From assembly GCA_009746045.1 (NCBI GenBank), contig RPFO01000644.1, positions 821,180 to 885,179 of the forward strand: a stretch of 64,000 nt of DNA, given 5' to 3'. Under the pieces are notes generated by a model. It was not told the origin of the DNA. It searched no databases and saw only the letters and a list, made by a program, of their open reading frames with translations. This DNA comes from Mesostigma viride (lineage: Eukaryota > Streptophyta > Mesostigmatophyceae > Mesostigmatales > Mesostigmataceae). Below, one piece after another: positions 41,461-52,935 of this stretch (the first letter of the stretch is position 1; each line of letters begins with the position of its first letter). Position numbers and translations under genes: made by a program.

Positions 41461-42616
41461 AACAGACCAGCTGCATGGGGTTCGCCCATGTGGCGTACGG
41501 CGAGCGCGGGGAGCAGAGGAGACCGACGCCCCCGTTCCCGGTGCCGTCGCCGCCCCCGTAGTAGAACCCCCAGCCGTCGATGTCGCCAGCAGCCAGGGCA
41601 GTCGATCCGCGGGCCGATGCAGTGCGCCTGTGTTCTTGGATTCCCAGGATGGCGATATTATTGTCGATGCAGAAACCAATAAGATTGGAGACTCGGTGGC
41701 ACTGACAGTCGTCACTGCGCTGGCAGTGACAGCGGTCAGCGTCGGGCTGGAGCGTGCGGGCGTTGAGGGAGGCGATGACCTAGGGCGCGCGTTGACCGAA
41801 AAGGGGGATGCAGGCGGGGGTGGGGGCGGAGATGGAGCAGGGTGGTGATGATGGGGGTGGGCCGGGGTGGAAATGGTGGGGTAGGGGGGGCGGTTTGAGG
41901 ACTTATGCTTTCAATCACCGTTTCGATTCTTCCTGCCAACCCGTAGAGGCCACGCCGACGGTTGGCTCGGGTGGCCAGGTAGAATGAGTCTGCGTCCGCA
42001 TAAGAAATGCGCGCATAAGAAATGCGTGCAGTCGGAGGAGGTTTCGGAGGCGGCCGCGCGAGGCGGGGCGAACCTGGCTCACTGCCGACCCGTTGCTCTC
42101 TCTCCGACAGCCCGAGGGCTGCGAAGGCAAATGGGCGGGAAGGGGAGTTAGGCAGATCCCACTGCTAGTAGAGCCGCGGAGCCGCGGGGCCGCGAGCGTC
42201 GTCATTGATAGGAGAGAAGGGTTCGCAGCGCGGGCTCCGGCTCAGGTGCAAAGCAACGAATTTATTAGGGGGACGGCCAAGCCTGGCAGCCATACCTGAG
42301 CTGAAGTTGCCGCGGTGGATCCCCACACGTGCTGGGGAGCAGGTGACCGTCGATGCCGGTGGCGATGGCGGTGACGGCGGGGGCCGAGCAGGGGGCTGGG
42401 GCGCTCGCACGGCGGTATCCATGGGGGTCGCCGTCACTGGAGGAAGGTCCTGGCCATTAATGCGGACGATGAAGACGCCATTCAAGAGGCGGGCATAGAT
42501 TCTGGACCGTAGTTGCGGGTTGGCCTGCTTGACCATGAACAAAACGGATGACAAACTAGGCGAAATGGTTGTACGCAGCCACCACGACAAACCGTTACAT
42601 AAAAGTAGTAAGGAAG
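41461..42616. other. GC-rich segment with unrecognised open frames
   Basis: The minus frame 42165-42590 (VKQANPQLRSRIYARLLNGVFIVRINGQDLPP, then Pro-rich) has the most protein-like start. Plus 41630-41848 (DSQDGDIIVDAETNKIGDSV, then Gly-rich) is another. Neither matches a family I know. It could be a retroelement ORF1 or a host exon. Confidence 0.3.
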
Positions 42617-43120
42617 GAACTTAAATTAACTTAAATTAAATTAAATTAAATCAAATCAAATCAAATCAAATCAAATCAAATTAACTAAATTAAATTAAAT
42701 TAAATTAAATTAAATTAAATTAAATTAAATTAAATTAAATTAAATTAAATTAAATTAAATTAAATTAAATTAAATTAAATTAAATTAAATTAAATTAAAT
42801 TAAATTAAATTAAATTAAATTAAATTAAATTAAATTAAATTAAATTAAATTAAATTAAATCACATTAAATCAAATTAAATCAAATTAAATCACATTAAAT
42901 CACATTAAATCAAATTAAATCAAATTAAATCAAATTAAATCAAATTAAATCAAATTAATCAAATTAAATTAAACTAATTATTTGATTATTTAATTATTTA
43001 ATTATTTAATTCTTTAATTAATTTCATTATTTCATTATTTCATTATTAAATTATTACATTATTACATTATTACATTATTACATTATTTAATTATTTAATT
43101 ATTTAATTATTTAATTATTT
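42617..43120. repeat. TTAAA pentanucleotide microsatellite, about 0.5 kb
   Basis: About 60 TTAAA steps, then TCAAA variants, then TTATTTAA and CATTATTA degenerations. The unit is that of family B tails, whereas the right part merges into the tail of a minus-strand family A copy. Confidence 0.9.
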
Positions 43121-43540
43121 AATAGACACGTGACTGCGTCACGTGAGCTAAGTCCTCAGTGGGAGGGGAACATGGGATGGAATGGATGGTGTAAGCTATC
43201 TAGGATATGGAATGTGGGAAACATAGGGCAAATCAGCGTACAGATCCTCATTACTAATGTGCAAACCAAAGGGGATAATAAGGGCCTTGCGCAGCATCTT
43301 GGTGACGTTGCCGTCGAGTCGTTGCTCCAGCTCCTGCGTCAGTGTCCAGGATTGTCAGAATGACGACCTTGAAGAGGTACGTCACGCTTGACGAGCCGGG
43401 GTAGGGCGGGGTTGCTCCACCAGCGGCGGTGGTCATATGGAGTTGCGCCTGGAGTTGATCAGAATATGGAGTTGCGCCCACGCCATGCCGTGTCGTCAGG
43501 TCGTCCTCGCAGTCGGGAAGCCAACTGCCGAACGGAGTCA
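43121..43540 (-). mobile_element. LINE family A, internally deleted copy
   Basis: Tail, hairpin and 3' UTR jump at about 43203 straight to the thumb region (encoding LHISNEDLYADLPY to LGSWLPDCEDD). An insertion of about 26 bp repeats ATATGGAGTTGCGCC. Non-coding in practice. Confidence 0.8.
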
Positions 43541-43614
43541 TGTTCCTAATTAATTATTTAATTAATTATGCCTATTAATTATTTAATTATTTAATAATTA
43601 ATTAATCATTAATA

Positions 43615-43845
43615 ATTAATAGACACGTGACTGCGTCACGTGAGCATAAGTCCTCAGTGGGAGGGGAACATTGGATGGAATGGATGGTGTAAGCTATCTA
43701 GGTCCTAGTTACAGGGGTGTGGGCACCGCGCGGCCCGAATCGCTATGAATGCCATACGCGGTCACACGCGGAGCCCCCACAGACTTGGGGGTGGTCTCCT
43801 TCATCACTACTTGCCATCTATCCTTGCGTACCATCTCAGTGCCTC
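43615..43845 (-). mobile_element. LINE family A 3' tail copy
   Basis: Hairpin, UTR and the last about 30 codons (RKDRWQVVMKETTPKSVGAP). It sits between the tails of two other A copies in the same orientation. Confidence 0.8.
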
Positions 43846-43849
43846 CATT

Positions 43850-44886
43850 AATTAATTAATTAATAGACACGTGACTGCGTCACGTGAGCATAAGTCCTCA
43901 GTGGGAGGGGAACATGGGATGGAATGGATGGTGTAAGCTATCTACTAGGTCCTAGTTACAGGGGTGTGGGCACCGCGGCCCGAATCGCTATGAATGCCAT
44001 ACTTGGTCACACGCGGAGCCCCCACAGACTTGGGGGTGGTCTCCTTCATCACCACTTGCCACCTATCCTTGCGCACCATCTGCCTCCATATTACAGACAA
44101 ACCAGCTAGGAGGCTGCCCGGGGGTGAGCCCGTCACGTCTAGTGTAGCACATGTCCATGCCGAGTCTATCACGAAAAGTCCACAGGCGGCCATGCCGCGC
44201 GCGGCCGGGGGCACGCCAGGTGAGGACATATCGCCCAGGCTGGGCGGGCTTGGTGCCAGCTAGTCTATCTGATGTATCTACCTGATCTGTGCGGGCCAGA
44301 TGCCCGGCTAGGCCCAGGCGCCTGTGCCTAATAATGTGGGAAACATAGGGCAAATCAGCGTACAAATCCTCATTACTAATGTGCAAACCAAAGGGGATGT
44401 TAAGGGCCTTGCGCAGCATCTCAAGGTGACGTTGCCGTCCAGTCGTTGCTCCAGCTCCTGCGTCAGTGTCCAGGTCTCGGCGCCGTAGGTCAGGATCGTC
44501 AGAATGACGACCTTGAAGAGGTACGTCACGCTTGACGATCCGGGGTAGGGCGGGGTTGCTCCACCAGCGGCGGTGGTCATGGAGTTGCGCCCACGCCATG
44601 CCGATCCGTGTCGTCAGGTCGTCCTCGCAGTCGGGAAGCCAACTGCTGAGCAGCTTGAAGCGGCCTGAAGTAGGGTAGTTGACCTCGGTGTCGTCTAAGA
44701 GGCGGAGTGTGGGTGGGGGCCCTGCCATGCCGAGGGCCAGGGCCTCCGTTTTAATTCTGGGGCTGACTACTAGACCAACCGCCCGGAGCCTCGAGCGCCA
44801 GGCAGTCCAGCCAAAGTTGGGCAGACTCCGGCTTCTCGATGAGCGTGATGCCGTCGGCATAAATGAGGTCAGCTAGTAAATTCTGC
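43850..44886 (-). mobile_element. LINE family A, 5'-truncated at RT block C
   Basis: From tail (43850) to just after the YADD codons (44850s), where the frame reads ADGI. It is cut at 44886 by the TTAA of the next element. The frames in 44063-44860 hold YGAETWTL and GHLARTDQ pieces in three frames, so it is a pseudogene. Confidence 0.85.
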
Positions 44887-44890
44887 TTAA

Positions 44891-47800
44891 GGGGACTCGC
44901 ACGTCCAAAAGCCTGAAAAACTGACTTCAATGAATTTCAGTTCCAATGCACTCGGGAACCATCTAGTGATGATTGAGTACCATAAATATGATGTTTGGAC
45001 ATTCATGCCACCACTTGTTGGGGGTACTACGCCCAACCACGCACCGGTGGCGAGCTAAAAATAGAAAAAGACGCTATTTATGAGATATTTTGCCCAAGAC
45101 AAACCACTTATCCAAATGACCTGCCCATACATTTCTGCAAAGTTCCCCCACTTTTTTAAAAGCTGGGCTATTTACATGGCCAAAATGGTCACATTTGTTT
45201 GAGTTATTAATTTTCCCGCAAAATGGGTACTTTTTTGAGCCAAAAAAAATAAATCAAATCATTAACACATCAGATTGGGTCATCCATACATTTTAAATTC
45301 CACTGAGTAAGGGGAAACACAACCCCAAAGTTTGAGCTCATTCTGACAAGCGTAGCTCAAGTTATTGATTTTCCTGTGATGCCACCTGGGTAGACGCTAA
45401 AAGAGAATTGAGCTAGTGCTGAGCCAAAATGACATCTGTTTTGCTACCCTAGACACCCAAAAACATGCCCACTTTGATCACGGAGTGTGAGGAGGATGTC
45501 CGGAGCGTCATACGCCCCACCCCTCCATCGTCACAGCCAGCCTTGTGAGTCTACCCTTAACAACAAGGCTGGTAGGACGACACGCCTGAGCAGCATATGT
45601 CATGCCTATCTCAGGCTAATAATGTGTGATTTTGTGCCAACAACCAAGTTGTTCCACCCAACAACACATTAACCCTTAAATGGTGTACGCTCAGTCCTAT
45701 TAAACGGACTGAGTTGCACATCTTCGCACATATGTTCATCTATGGCCTAAAAACAATTTCTGGCTACCCCTTGGTACCAAGCATGCATTTATGTTGAATT
45801 TCTTTGGGGACATGCCATTGGTCCCATATCTATGACTTTTGGGTGCTATAAATAGCACCAACCCCTGGGGGGTACGGAAAAATGGGATTTGAGACATACA
45901 TCATGCAATATGGACCACTTATACAAATCAGAAGGCCCTGGAATTTCAAAGGCAGTTACTTTATATCACAGGCATGCCATCAATGCATTCACAACATGAC
46001 ATGCCACAGAGCTGCACAAGCCAGCTAGCAAAAAGTCCAAAATAGCTCAGTCCGTTTAATAGGACTGAGTTTTTTTTTGGGGGGGGGCTAGCACTACCGT
46101 TTTGGTTTCCCATCCCAATGTGGCATAAAACATCATAGCTGGCCACACATGCATCCTCCAACACATTTCCAGCATATAAAACAGCAGCTCATGCTATATA
46201 ATACAGTAAATCTAATGCCATTGGGCATAAAGCACGTGTAGAAGGCACATGCAAGGAGCTTATTACCAACGTACCTTATACGCTACAAACAACTTCAAAA
46301 TACAAGGAAAAAGGAAAGAAACAAAATTAGCAACTTGCTGATGCTTCAATGCAAGCAGATCCCAGGCATCTCTATGTCTCTAACACACAGCAAACACACA
46401 AAAAGAAGGCGGACTTGGCCAGCATGCATGCCTAGAACTGGGCAGAAAAACATTCGCCCTGAGCTGTTAAAGCAACGGAAAGCATCGTATCATCACAATA
46501 AACATTATTACAAACGATATCTGTCGTTATACCAGCATTCATGTTGCAGCATACGCTAAAAGCAGTCAAAACTCGTCTAAAATCTGGCCGAGGTAACATT
46601 ACTACCCAGCCATCACAAGCCTATCCACAGAAGCAATAAAGCAACAAAAAGACACTCGTAAAGCCTCGATTATAGCCCCGAGACCTGTATAGAAACAATA
46701 TATGACACATGCGCGGTCACTGAGACATGGTAAAAGGCTAAAACGTACCTGGTCGAAACCGCAGATTACCTTGTTTGCGGGAGCTAGCACGCCCACCCCA
46801 CGAACGTAGCCTCAATAATGTCCTGGCCGCCATTGATGATCAACTGTGCTAGGAACAACGTAACTAACTCATCCATGCGCAAAAGTCCGAACATTTCCTG
46901 CCGAGCAACGAGTAGAGCTTGCACTGTCATCGCCTGGCCGCTCACACGATTTGCTGCGCCGCCACATAACCTCGGGACATATCTAGGCATTTGTAAATGA
47001 TGCACGGCTACGCAAATAGCATTTATAAGACCTAGGGATGATGCCTACAAAGTTTCAGTCGAATACGTCAAGCCATGCTCTCGCCCCAGTCAGTTGTTTG
47101 TGCCACCATAGCCGCGGACGTGAATAATTTTTATTCACGTCGTCCTTGTTTGGCCATGGTACCCCCCCAACTTTCCTTGACCATAGGTCCCTGTCCAGGT
47201 GTCCAAAAGTAGTAAACCAGGGGTGCACGAGAATCTACAAATCTAGATCTCAAAGCTGGTCCAGACAGAATCTCAAAAAGTTTGCTAGAATCTGAGCTAG
47301 TTCTGCCACAAACTCGGTCCGTTTAATAGGACTGAGAAAAACTCAGTCCTTTAAAACGGACCGAGTACCATTTAAGGGTTAAAAACCCTCTTCCAACAAG
47401 CCGCCGGACATGTGGAGGACCACACACGCAGTATATAAAGAGAAAACAAGCTGACTTTTTATCCACTGAGCCAACCTGTGGCTAGCTGCTCTGGTTAGCA
47501 TGACAAAGGCTATCATTTACTCAGTGGGAAAGGTGAAGAGACCATTGGAACAACCTACCTGACGCATGTGCCATCAAAGCATTGTGTCCCGCAAAATGCA
47601 CACTGCCTCCTTTCTAACAAGCACGAGCCACTTTCTTTAGGAGACAGGTGCCAGCTCGTGAGTGTCTGGGGAAAATGATGCCGCTGCTTAGGAAGACCGC
47701 GTGAATTTCCTCGAACACAACTGTCTATAAAGCAAAAGAAATTTCAGAGAAGCATGGAAATAAAAGCATTACACCTTCCCGACAGGTTGTGGGCCACGCG

Positions 47801-48506
47801 CTGCAGCAAGCCAGCCACGTCACAGACGAACTTGCTAAAAAACATCCAGGAATCCAGCGATGCAGCGCCAGGACCCGCAACTTCATGGCTGCATCTGGCC
47901 GGAAAGAAGGCAAAAAGCTTACGCTCAACGAGCTAAGAAAGCAGGAAAGCGCTATCTTAGGACGTTTAATACAAGAACGTACCATAACGGGCATTTATTC
48001 GTGCCCAGGCGCACAAGAAAGGCCACCCTTTCATGGAGAGGTCGGGCGCGCATCGCGCAGGCCTAATGTTATCTTACCGCAAAATGACGGGAAAGGTAAA
48101 GATAGCAGCGGGAATTTTTACGGCTTTAGAAACATCATTAAACTAGCTTCCATTAGGACCATCAAAACTGGCAACAATCGACAATCACACCTGCAGGCAT
48201 CAATTATACTTTATTCATCCCGACAGAAATTCAGGCCGGACCCCCCCTGCCGATGGTAAAGAAAAAGAGCCCGCGACATTATAGATCGCAACTATCCCAC
48301 CATAAAGTAGAATCAGTAACTAATTTTCTCCAAGAATCGAGCATTTTTTCTGCTTTCCGCGAGCCAGATTTGTCACGTTTCGTCTAAAAGCAGTCGCCAT
48401 GGCCACTTCCGCAAGGGGTGCGCGCACCGTGCACCCACTTTTCACGGTACGGAGGGTACCGCGGAATTTTTTTGGCGCGGAAAATATTCGCCGCGCCGAG
48501 TCCCCT
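44891..48506. mobile_element. TTAA-flanked DNA transposon, family P copy 2 (inverted)
   Basis: TTAA at 44887-44890 and 48507-48510 bounds GGGGACTCG inverted ends. Its right end matches, in reverse, the left end of the 15.3-kb copy (CGGTGCGCGCACCCCTTGCG block), and its left part matches 17.3-18.4 kb. No transposase is recognised. It contains the nested element 45673-47378. Confidence 0.7.
45673..47378. mobile_element. Nested piggyBac-like element T2
   Basis: TTAA at 45669-45672 and 47379-47382, with perfect 12-bp ends CCCTTAAATGGT/ACCATTTAAGGG. Subterminal hairpins of the CTCAGTCC...GGACTGAG type lie at about 45690, 46047 and 47312-47366 (the last has 25-bp arms). Non-autonomous. Confidence 0.8.
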
Positions 48507-48686
48507 TAATTGTAAATTATGCCTATACATTGAATGCCTTTACCCCTCCACCGTCTCTGACTCGTGACTTAAATGAGTCACGAGATGTACAGGTGGCAGC
48601 GCCCCCATTCAGCCTAATTTTTTTTTCTAGACCATACTAGGAACCAAGCATAACCATACATAGTCCATGGTAGGGCCCACCTGGGG

Positions 48687-49581
48687 AATTAATTTGACTT
48701 GTGCTCCCGTTGGGGAGTCACGGAGCATTAACCCCGATCGATGGATGGATGGATGGATGGATGGATGGATGGATGGATGGATGGATGGATGGATGGATGG
48801 ATGGATGGATGGATGGATGGATGGATGGATGGATGGATGGATGGATGGATGGATGGATGGATGGATGGATGGATGGATGGATGGATGGATGGATGGATGG
48901 ATGGATGGATGGATGGATGGATGGATGGATGGATGGATGGATGGATGGATGGATGGATGGATGGATGGATGGATGGATGGATGGATGGATGGATGGATGG
49001 ATGGATGGATGGATGGATGGATGGATGGATGGATGGATGGATGGATGGATGGATGGATGGATGGATGGATGGATGGATGGATGGATGGATGGATGGATGG
49101 ATGGATGGATGGATGGATGGATGGATGGATGGATGGATGGATGGATGGATGGATGGATGGATGGATGGATGGATGGATGGATGGATGGATGGATGGATGG
49201 ATGGATGGATGGATGGATGGATGGATGGATGGATGGATGGATGGATGGATGGATGGATGGATGGATGGATGGATGGATGGATGGATGGATGGATGGATGG
49301 ATGGATGGATGGATGGATGGATGGATGGATGGATGGATGGATGGATGGATGGATGGATGGATGGATGGATGGATGGATGGATGGATGGATGGATGGATGG
49401 ATGGATGGATGGATGGATGGGGACACATGCACAATCCTACCGGTCTAATCTATCTACAGCATCAAGCCAACTCTATTCTAAGCTTTCTACCCTACATAGG
49501 GGTCCTGTCTGGCGTGCTTCCCGCGTACGTGTTTGCCAACGCGGGCGCTTCCCCACGGGAGGGGGTTCGTTGTCCTCTATG
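48687..49581 (-). mobile_element. LINE family C 3' fragment with a giant GGAT expansion
   Basis: ACCTGGGG at 48679-48686 and 49582-49589. The right arm shows the empty site (gggcccacctggga). It holds only the last codons of ORF2, the UTR, hairpin and tail, but its internal CATC/GGAT repeat is about 680 bp instead of the usual 15-30 bp. Confidence 0.85.
48740..49420. repeat. Perfect GGAT microsatellite, about 170 units
   Basis: 681 bp of GGAT with no visible interruption. Long frames across it (Met-Asp-Gly-Trp or His-Pro-Ser-Ile repeats) are artefacts of a 4-bp repeat without stops. Confidence 0.98.
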
Positions 49582-49682
49582 ACCTGGGGGTACAGTGGGT
49601 GGTCCCAGTGCTAGCCCCCCCTGCTCTATAAATAGCTCCCCCCCTCAGGGGGGTATGGTGAGTGTGCGCGGTGACACCCTTA

Positions 49683-50002
49683 ATAATTAATTCTAAATAA
49701 TTTATTACTAGACACGTGAAGTCCTGCGTCACATGAGCATAAGTCCTCAGTGGGAGGGGAACATTGGATGGAAATATGGAGGGTGTAAGCTATCTAGGTC
49801 CTAGTTACAGGGGTGTGGGCACCACGGCCCGAATCGCTATGAATGCCATAAGCGGTCACACGCGGACGGCCCCCACAGACTTGGGGGTGGTCTCCTTCAT
49901 CACTAAGTACATGCCATCTATCCGTGCGTACCATCTGCCTCCATATTACAGACAAACCAGGAGGCTGCCCGGGCGTGAGCCCGTCGCGTCTAGTGTAGCA
50001 CA
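49683..50002 (-). mobile_element. LINE family A 3' fragment, 14-bp target duplication
   Basis: CGGTGACACCCTTA at 49669-49682 and 50003-50016. The right foldback arm has the uninterrupted version (cggtgacccactta, reverse of 52690s). Confidence 0.9.
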
Positions 50003-50525
50003 CGGTGACACCCTTATAATGGATGATAGACCCCTTTCCTCTCGAGATGAGTTGATCCTGGGGTTGTATTTGTAGATAGATTTTTTAGTTAGGATGGGAT
50101 ACAAACACTACAAATCGTAACTGCCCCAGGGACCCATCAGCTGGTGCTAAAAATAACTGGGTTATTTCCCTACTCAGACAGCTGTGCACCAGGGTACCCC
50201 AGTACCCCCTTGACTTTGACCAGGCTTTCCACCCTGATACGGTGGCAAACTACGGTCAGACAAGTGTCCTATGTACAGATAGTGTGAATCTAGATCTTTT
50301 CGGTGGTCTAGTTGGTTCCCCCCAAAACCTTCACGCCAAATCCCTATACAGGGCGCACAAACTCGTGCAGAACGTGAGGCATGAGAAAAACTGGCAGTCG
50401 AAAATCAGCACGAGGACGGTTGGGGGGTTAATGTATATTTCCGGTATAGGACCCACAGTAGTGGGATTGTAGTCTTTGACAATGACCGCACATCATTGCT
50501 AGCTTATCCTGCATATCTGACCATT

Positions 50526-51114
50526 CGACGGCGCCGTCACCAAGATGCTGCGCAAGGCCCGGCCTTAACATCCCCTTTGGTTTGCACATTGGTAATGAGG
50601 ATTTGTACGCTGATTTGCCCTATGTTTCCCACATTATTAGGCACAGGCGCCTGGGCCTAGCCGGGCATCTGGCCCGCACAGATCAGGTAGATACATCAGA
50701 TAGACTAGCTGGCACCAAGCCCGCCCAGCCTGGGCGATATGTCCTATCCTGGTGTGCCCCCGGCCGCGCGCGGCATGGCCGCCCGTGGACTTTTAATTTG
50801 TGATAGACTCGGCGTGGACATGTGCTACACTAGACGTGACGGGCTCACCCCCGGGCAGCCTCCTGGTTTGTCTGTAATATGGAGGCAGATGGTGCGCAAG
50901 GATAGATGGCAAGTATTGATGAAGGAGACCACCCCCAAGCCTGTGGGGGCTCCGCGTGTGACCAAGTATGGCATAGCGATTCGGGCCGCGCGGTGCCCAC
51001 ACCCCTGTAACTAGGACCTAGATAGCTTATACCATCCATTCCATACCATGTTCCCCTCCCACTGAGGTCTTATGCTCACGTGACGCAGTCACGTGTCTAT
51101 TAATCAATTAATTA
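50526..51114 (+). mobile_element. LINE family A 3' fragment, 11-bp target duplication
   Basis: ATCTGACCATT at 50515-50525 and 51115-51125. It runs from the thumb (GAVTKMLRKA) to hairpin and tail. A frame at 50582-50803 encodes YADLPYVSHIIRHRRLGLAGHLARTDQ, then shifts. Confidence 0.92.
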
Positions 51115-51269
51115 ATCTGACCATTAATCTGAGTCATTGGGGCTGAGCGGATGACGCCAACACCGTCTTTGCTCTGCATGTCAGCCAAAATCATATCGCG
51201 GATCGTCCGATGTTGGCCACCGCGTCGCCTAACCCTGACAGGGCCTGCATGGCCACGTAAGAAGATATC

Positions 51270-51809
51270 AAGGAGACAACCAGCGCAGCTGGCCAGAAAT
51301 CAGGAGAATCCGGACCACATTGGTAGCTCGAGCCTGCCGTTATCTTGTCCGCGTGTTCGAGTCGTTCAGGATGATGAAGATGAATGGTGATGGAAATGTG
51401 TATCCTTGTGCATTGAAATTATGGCTGGCTTACGTGTAGAGACTAGGACCTAGATAGCTTATACCATCCATTCCATCTCATGTTCCCCTCCCACTGAGGA
51501 CTTATGCTCACGTGACGCAGTCACGTGTCTATTAATTAATTAATTAATGACGTGTAGAGCGACTAGATGACCTAGACGGTGGGGCCGGAAACAGCATGCT
51601 TGATCAGGGCGTGTGTTTCGAGCCTAACTGGCCGGGAGTGTCTAGTGGTGAGCACCATTGCTGCGATCGCTCTCCCACCATTTACGAGGAAATACCCGCA
51701 AATGGAAAACCACTGAAAAGGTCTAGCTAGTCAGTCATTACGTTAGCCATGCCATGATTCCAAACGTCCAAGAACTGCACACGGTGCAAAGGCAAAAATC
51801 CGGAACGGT
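51270..51809 (-). mobile_element. Penelope-like 3' UTR fragment, 15-bp target duplication
   Basis: ACGTAAGAAGATATC at 51255-51269 and 51810-51824. On the minus strand it matches about 25855-26272 and ends at the same terminus. It contains the LINE A insertion 51442-51549. Confidence 0.9.
51442..51549 (+). mobile_element. 108-bp LINE family A tail nested in the Penelope fragment
   Basis: ACGTGTAGAG at 51432-51441 and 51550-51559. The parent sequence near 26110 gives the empty site (acgtgtggagcgactag on the reverse strand). Only the 3' UTR end, hairpin and TTAA tail were copied. Confidence 0.93.
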
Positions 51810-52531
51810 ACGTAAGAAGATATCTCCCAGGCTGGCCCGACTATAGTACTGTGCGCAAGGGACCAGCAGGGCCCTCCCACTCATCTGTATCAACCTGATT
51901 AGTACGGGCTAGATCATCAATTGGCCAGCAAATTGTAGTCTACGCTGCCTATAGCATATCCCCTAAACCGTCCTCGTGCCGATTTTCGACCACGAGTTTT
52001 ACTCATGACTGGAATTCGGCATGAGTTTGTGCGCCCTGTAGAAATCTCGCGGGAAGGTTTTCGCGGGTAAAAATAGGACCGTTGGAAAGGTCTAGATTCA
52101 CTCTATCCGTAGCACTCTTGAAAGACTGTATCTGACCACCGGACCAGGGTGAAAACCCTGGTCAAAGCTGACAGGGTACCCTAAACTGGTGACTCAAAAT
52201 AGTCATAAGATATTTTGAGCATTATCTTGTGGGTCCCTGGGTGAAACAAGACATGGAAGTGCTTGGATGTAGTGCTTGGGTACACTTACAGTCCCCCCTG
52301 AAATACTAGGGTGAAATCCAAGGTATACGTGGTCCATCATGCATTGGTTGTGAAGTTTATACTCGCGACCCGCGCGCAGCTGTCTCCAAGCATATGCGGC
52401 AGTGGTTATGGTGAATATTGGTGGCACACAGGTTGAAATATGCGTTAACATGCATGTTTGCCAATATTCCATGCTTACCTATCATGTCCAGGTTCAAAAC
52501 TGCACTAGAATGCTTGTTCTAGCCCCCCCTA

Positions 52532-52559
52532 AACTGGTGACTCAAATGAGTCACCAGTT
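52532..52559. other. 28-bp perfect palindrome in foldback arm
   Basis: Arms AACTGGTGACTCAA and its complement. The opposite arm's outer hairpin (about 48558-48582) has CTCGTGAC/GTCACGAG, a compensatory C-G to G-C swap. Confidence 0.6.
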
Positions 52560-52935
52560 ATTTTTAGCTCCATCTGGTGGGCCCCTGGGGCAGTTACAAT
52601 TTTTAGTGCTAGTATCCCATCCTAACTAGTAAATCTATCTACAAAACCAACCCCAGGGGCAACTTATTGAGAAAAGTGGTCTATCATGCATTGTAAGTGG
52701 GTCACCGCGCACACTCACCGTACCCCCCTGAGGGGGGTGCTATTTATAGAGCAGGGGGGGCTAGTACTGCCAGGACCACCCACTATACTCCCAGGTGGGC
52801 CCTCATATGGGGATGCTTGGTTCCCAGCATGGTCTAGAAATAATAATTAGGCTGAATGGGGGCACCTGTGGCGTACTATGAAACTGGTGACTCACCTTAG
52901 GCACGAGTGCGAGACGGTGGAGGGGATATTATATC

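Larger units (their letters stand above)
48540..52935. mobile_element. Foldback element with arms of about 0.9 kb, riddled by insertions
   Basis: Left arm 48540-50472 and right arm 51950-52935 are inverted copies (CCCCTCCACCGTCT; CATTCAGCCTAAT; CCCCCCTGCTCTATAAATAG; TAGTTAGGATGGGATAC; GGCACGAGGACGGTT). The left arm carries LINE C (48687-49581) and LINE A (49683-50002). The centre carries LINE A (50526-51114) and a Penelope fragment (51270-51809). The right arm is uninterrupted. No transposase is seen. Confidence 0.8.

Noticed and set aside
42617-43120. Possible CRISPR-like or centromeric array
   Set aside because: A simple 5-bp repeat without spacers, in a eukaryotic context; it matches a LINE tail unit.
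48667-49614. Long open frames of Met-Asp-Gly-Trp and His-Pro-Ser-Ile repeats (up to 315 codons)
   Set aside because: They are translations of a perfect GGAT microsatellite inside a LINE 3' UTR; a stop-free 4-bp repeat is open in every frame.
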